DNA from: an uncultured Pelagimonas sp. | GTDB taxonomy: Bacteria > Pseudomonadota > Alphaproteobacteria > Rhodobacterales > Rhodobacteraceae | Direction of reading: 5' to 3' | Length of the DNA stretch: 64,000 bases | NCBI RefSeq assembly: GCF_947498515.1 | Contig: NZ_CANMKO010000003.1 | Span: 310,001 to 374,000, forward strand | Part shown: positions 61,918-64,000 of the stretch, in pieces | Numbering within the stretch: the stretch's first letter is position 1 | Layout: each line of letters begins with the position of its first letter | Notes under the pieces: model-generated | Databases searched by the model: none | Told to the model about the DNA's origin: nothing | The model's input: the letters and a program-made list of their open reading frames with translations, nothing else | Position numbers and translations under genes: made by a program

Positions 61918-63432
61918 TTAGCTATTTCCGTTGCCGGTAAAGCGCGCAGCATCTGCGGCAGCCCGGCGGATGGCGTTCGATTTGTGAACGGTCTCCTGAT
62001 ACTCGGCCTCGGGGTCGCTGTCATAGACAACACCGCCACCGGCTTGAATATAGAGCTTTTGGTCTTTGACGATGGCGGTGCGCAGCGCGATGCACATGTC
62101 CATATCGCCACCGGCGCTGAAATAGCCAACACCGCCGCCATAGACGCCGCGTTTTTCCGGCTCAAGCTCATCAATTATTTCCATCGCCCGGACTTTGGGC
62201 GCGCCTGAAACCGTACCTGCGGGCATCCCGGCAAAGAAGGCCGATAGCGCGTCTTGGTCCTCGTGCAGCTCACCCACAACGTTTGAAACGATGTGCATGA
62301 CGTGGCTATAGCGTTCGATAATGAACTCTTCGGTTGGGCGCACCGTGCCGATTTTGGCGACACGGCCGACATCGTTGCGGCCAAGATCAAGCAGCATCAA
62401 ATGCTCGGCCAGCTCTTTTTTGTCCGCCAACAAGTCGAGTTCCAACGCCTTGTCTTCTTCGGGCGTGGCACCGCGCGGACGGGTGCCGGCGATGGGGCGA
62501 ATGGTGACTTCGTTGCCAAAGACCCGAACCAAGATTTCCGGTGACGCCCCGATGACCTGAAAGCCGCCAAAGTTGAAATGGAACATGAAGGGCGACGGGT
62601 TGGTACGGCGCAGGGACCGATACAAGGCAAAAGGCGGAAGTGGGAAATCCTGTGTCCAACGTTGGGCTGGAACCACCTGAAAAATATCACCGGCTTTGAT
62701 GTAATCCTTGGCCTTCATCACTGCGGCTTTGTAGCCGTCATGGGTGAAGTTCGACACTGGCGTGCCAAGATCGGCGGCTTCGCCGAGGTCGCGGGCTTGT
62801 TGGGGCAGGGCGCGTTCCAAATCACGAACGGCGTCCATCACGCGCTCTGCGGCTTGCGCATAGGCCGCGCGGGCCGACATGCCGTCTTGGACCCATGCGG
62901 GCGAGACAACCGTCACTTCGCCCTTGGCTCCGTCCAAAACGGCGACAACAGACGGGCGCAAGAAACAGGCTTCGGGAAGGCCCAAGGGATCGGGGTTTAC
63001 ATTGGGCAGATGTTCGACCTGACGGATCATGTCATAACCCAGATAGCCAAACAGACCAGCCGCCGCTTGCGGAAGATCGTCGGGCAGGTCGATCCGGCTT
63101 TCGGCCAAAAGCGCCCGTAGCTCATCCAACGGTGCGCCGGGTTGATCGACAAAACTATCTGGGTCAAAGCGCGCCGCTCGGTTGATCCGAGAGGTTGAGC
63201 CGTGGCTTTGCCAAATGAGATCCGGCTTCATGCCGATGATCGAATAGCGCCCGCGGATTTCGCCCCCGGTCACGGATTCAAGCATAAAGCTATCGCGCGC
63301 GGCACCCGTCAGCTTGAGCATCAAAGACACCGGCGTATCTAAATCCGCCGCCAGTCGGGTATAGACGACCTGATTGCGCCCCGATTGGTACGCAGTTGAA
63401 AAGTCGTCAAAAGATGGGGTGAGCTCGGACAT
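61918..63432 (-). CDS. trpE: anthranilate synthase component I
   Basis: TrpE converts chorismate to anthranilate with ammonia from TrpG. The 504-residue protein has FMLESVTGGEIRGRYSIIGM (regulatory Trp-binding region), FQVVPAQRWTQDFP, RPIAGTRPRGATPEEDKALE, DLGRNDVGRVAKIG and SGAPKVRAMEIIDELEPEKR, all chorismate-binding hallmarks. No trpG is adjacent in the window. It follows the prolyl isomerase gene with a 14-base gap, an arrangement I know from other Rhodobacteraceae. Confidence 0.96.
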   Translation of the reverse strand: MSELTPSFDDFSTAYQSGRNQVVYTRLAADLDTPVSLMLKLTGAARDSFMLESVTGGEIRGRYSIIGMKPDLIWQSHGSTSRINRAARFDPDSFVDQPGAPLDELRALLAESRIDLPDDLPQAAAGLFGYLGYDMIRQVEHLPNVNPDPLGLPEACFLRPSVVAVLDGAKGEVTVVSPAWVQDGMSARAAYAQAAERVMDAVRDLERALPQQARDLGEAADLGTPVSNFTHDGYKAAVMKAKDYIKAGDIFQVVPAQRWTQDFPLPPFALYRSLRRTNPSPFMFHFNFGGFQVIGASPEILVRVFGNEVTIRPIAGTRPRGATPEEDKALELDLLADKKELAEHLMLLDLGRNDVGRVAKIGTVRPTEEFIIERYSHVMHIVSNVVGELHEDQDALSAFFAGMPAGTVSGAPKVRAMEIIDELEPEKRGVYGGGVGYFSAGGDMDMCIALRTAIVKDQKLYIQAGGGVVYDSDPEAEYQETVHKSNAIRRAAADAARFTGNGNS

Positions 63433-63446
63433 AGCCAGGTCGGACC

Positions 63447-64000
63447 TTATTGGAAATTGGCGTGAACGGCGTTGATCGCCTGTTGATCAATCGAGACACC
63501 GGCACGCTGTTGAATGTCTGCGGACAAGGCGCGGAACAGGTCCTGAGACACGTCAGAAGCAGCTTGGTCGCCAAATAGATTGGCAAGCATCTCTGCACTT
63601 TCGTCTTCGGAGTCCGCCTCTAGGATGTCGTCTAGGCGTAGAACGACTGCGCCATCCGTTCCCGGAACGGCGCGCACGTCACCCGGCTCCATGTCGAAAA
63701 CGGCGTCCAAAACACCCGGCGCAAGTTCAGCACCAAAGGCATTGCGGGTAAGACCTTCTTCGGTGTTGGGGGTTAGGGAGAGCGCTTCAAAGGTTTTGCC
63801 TTCGGACAACTCTGTTGCCTTAAGCTCAGCTTGTTCAACAAGCGCTTTGGTGCGCGCGTCGTTTTCAAAAGCAGTCGCGACATTGTCACGAACATCTTCA
63901 AATGGCAGCGGGGCTGGCTCCATGATTTCTTCTAGACGCATGGCAAAGATGCCGCCATCGCCCAACTGTGCAACAGTCGGGTAGTCTTCCGCTGTGGCTT
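63447..64000 (-). CDS. PpiD/SurA-like peptidyl-prolyl isomerase (C-terminal part, runs off window)
   Basis: The frame is open from the window edge (ATAEDYPTVAQLGDGGIF) to the stop at 63447, giving 183 residues. It contains MRLEEIMEPAPLPFEDVRDN, GLTRNAFGAELAPGVLDAVF and a PPIase-like DVRAVPGTDGAVVLRLDDIL. This is the C-terminal part of a SurA_N/PpiD-type membrane-anchored foldase; the N-terminal domain lies outside. It is followed by trpE. Confidence 0.78.
   Translation of the reverse strand, partial: ATAEDYPTVAQLGDGGIFAMRLEEIMEPAPLPFEDVRDNVATAFENDARTKALVEQAELKATELSEGKTFEALSLTPNTEEGLTRNAFGAELAPGVLDAVFDMEPGDVRAVPGTDGAVVLRLDDILEADSEDESAEMLANLFGDQAASDVSQDLFRALSADIQQRAGVSIDQQAINAVHANFQ

Overview
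The window reads as a chromosomal segment of a marine-type alphaproteobacterium of the Rhodobacteraceae (Roseobacter group). Evidence: a circularly permuted two-piece tmRNA whose tag reads ANDNRAPVALAA, an Entner-Doudoroff edd-eda pair, an oxygen-dependent (CobG/CobN) cobalamin pathway, small proteins such as DUF4169 and a DUF6778-like lipoprotein that I associate with this family, and short intergenic motifs of the CCTCCGGCGGGAGTTT / CCCCAGGGTATTTTTG type. No rRNA, phage, insertion sequence or CRISPR array is visible. All family names come from recognising sequence motifs; no database search was possible.

Layout. 1-9.9 kb is an accessory stretch: the N-terminal part of an RTX-type secreted protein (minus), an MtfA-like zinc peptidase, a copper/cytochrome module (Cys/His-rich secreted protein, cytochrome c, cytochrome c', multicopper oxidase, and a decayed cytochrome c), and a two-gene minus-strand unit of a NylB-like serine hydrolase with an outer-membrane barrel protein. 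9.9-26.6 kb is housekeeping: glnE, the edd-eda pair with a LacI-type palindrome upstream, an rRNA methyltransferase coupled to a PIN protein, a sodium:solute symporter, an orphan ABC ATPase, MsrQ, fumC, a PmtA-like methyltransferase, SspB and ChrA. The tmRNA gene lies at 26.7-27.1 kb.

27.2-53.1 kb is a nearly complete aerobic adenosylcobalamin island. Two minus-strand blocks (cobF-cbiM-cobA-cobB-cobM-cobE-cobL and cobJ-cobI-cobH-cobG-cobN-cobW-DUF1636) are separated only by the opposite-strand cobK. Each minus block has a cobalamin riboswitch, one ahead of cbiM and one ahead of DUF1636. Plus-strand units carry an NnrS-like gene, cobO, a membrane protein, two Lin0512-family paralogues and cobQ, then cobP-cobT-cobV. 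A minus block carries bluB-cobC-cobD-PduX-like kinase-phosphatase. Together these cover corrin ring synthesis, cobalt insertion (CobN only; the CobS/CobT chelatase subunits are not here), adenosylation, amidation, aminopropanol arm synthesis, lower-ligand synthesis and nucleotide-loop assembly.

53-64 kb returns to housekeeping: acnB, a CAU tRNA (probably tRNA-Ile2), a split membrane-protein locus with a hexanucleotide repeat and a 20-bp hairpin bearing G/C homopolymers, purM-purN, rnd, a lipoprotein, sufE, trpE, and the C-terminal part of a PpiD/SurA-like prolyl isomerase running off the end.

The observations I rate highest are the split, possibly slippage-controlled membrane-protein gene at 56.5-57.8 kb, the unexplained genes embedded in the cobalamin island (NnrS-like, membrane protein, Lin0512 pair, DUF1636), the face-to-face overlapping start codons of cobL and cobK, and the cytochrome c pseudogene that has lost a haem-binding cysteine.
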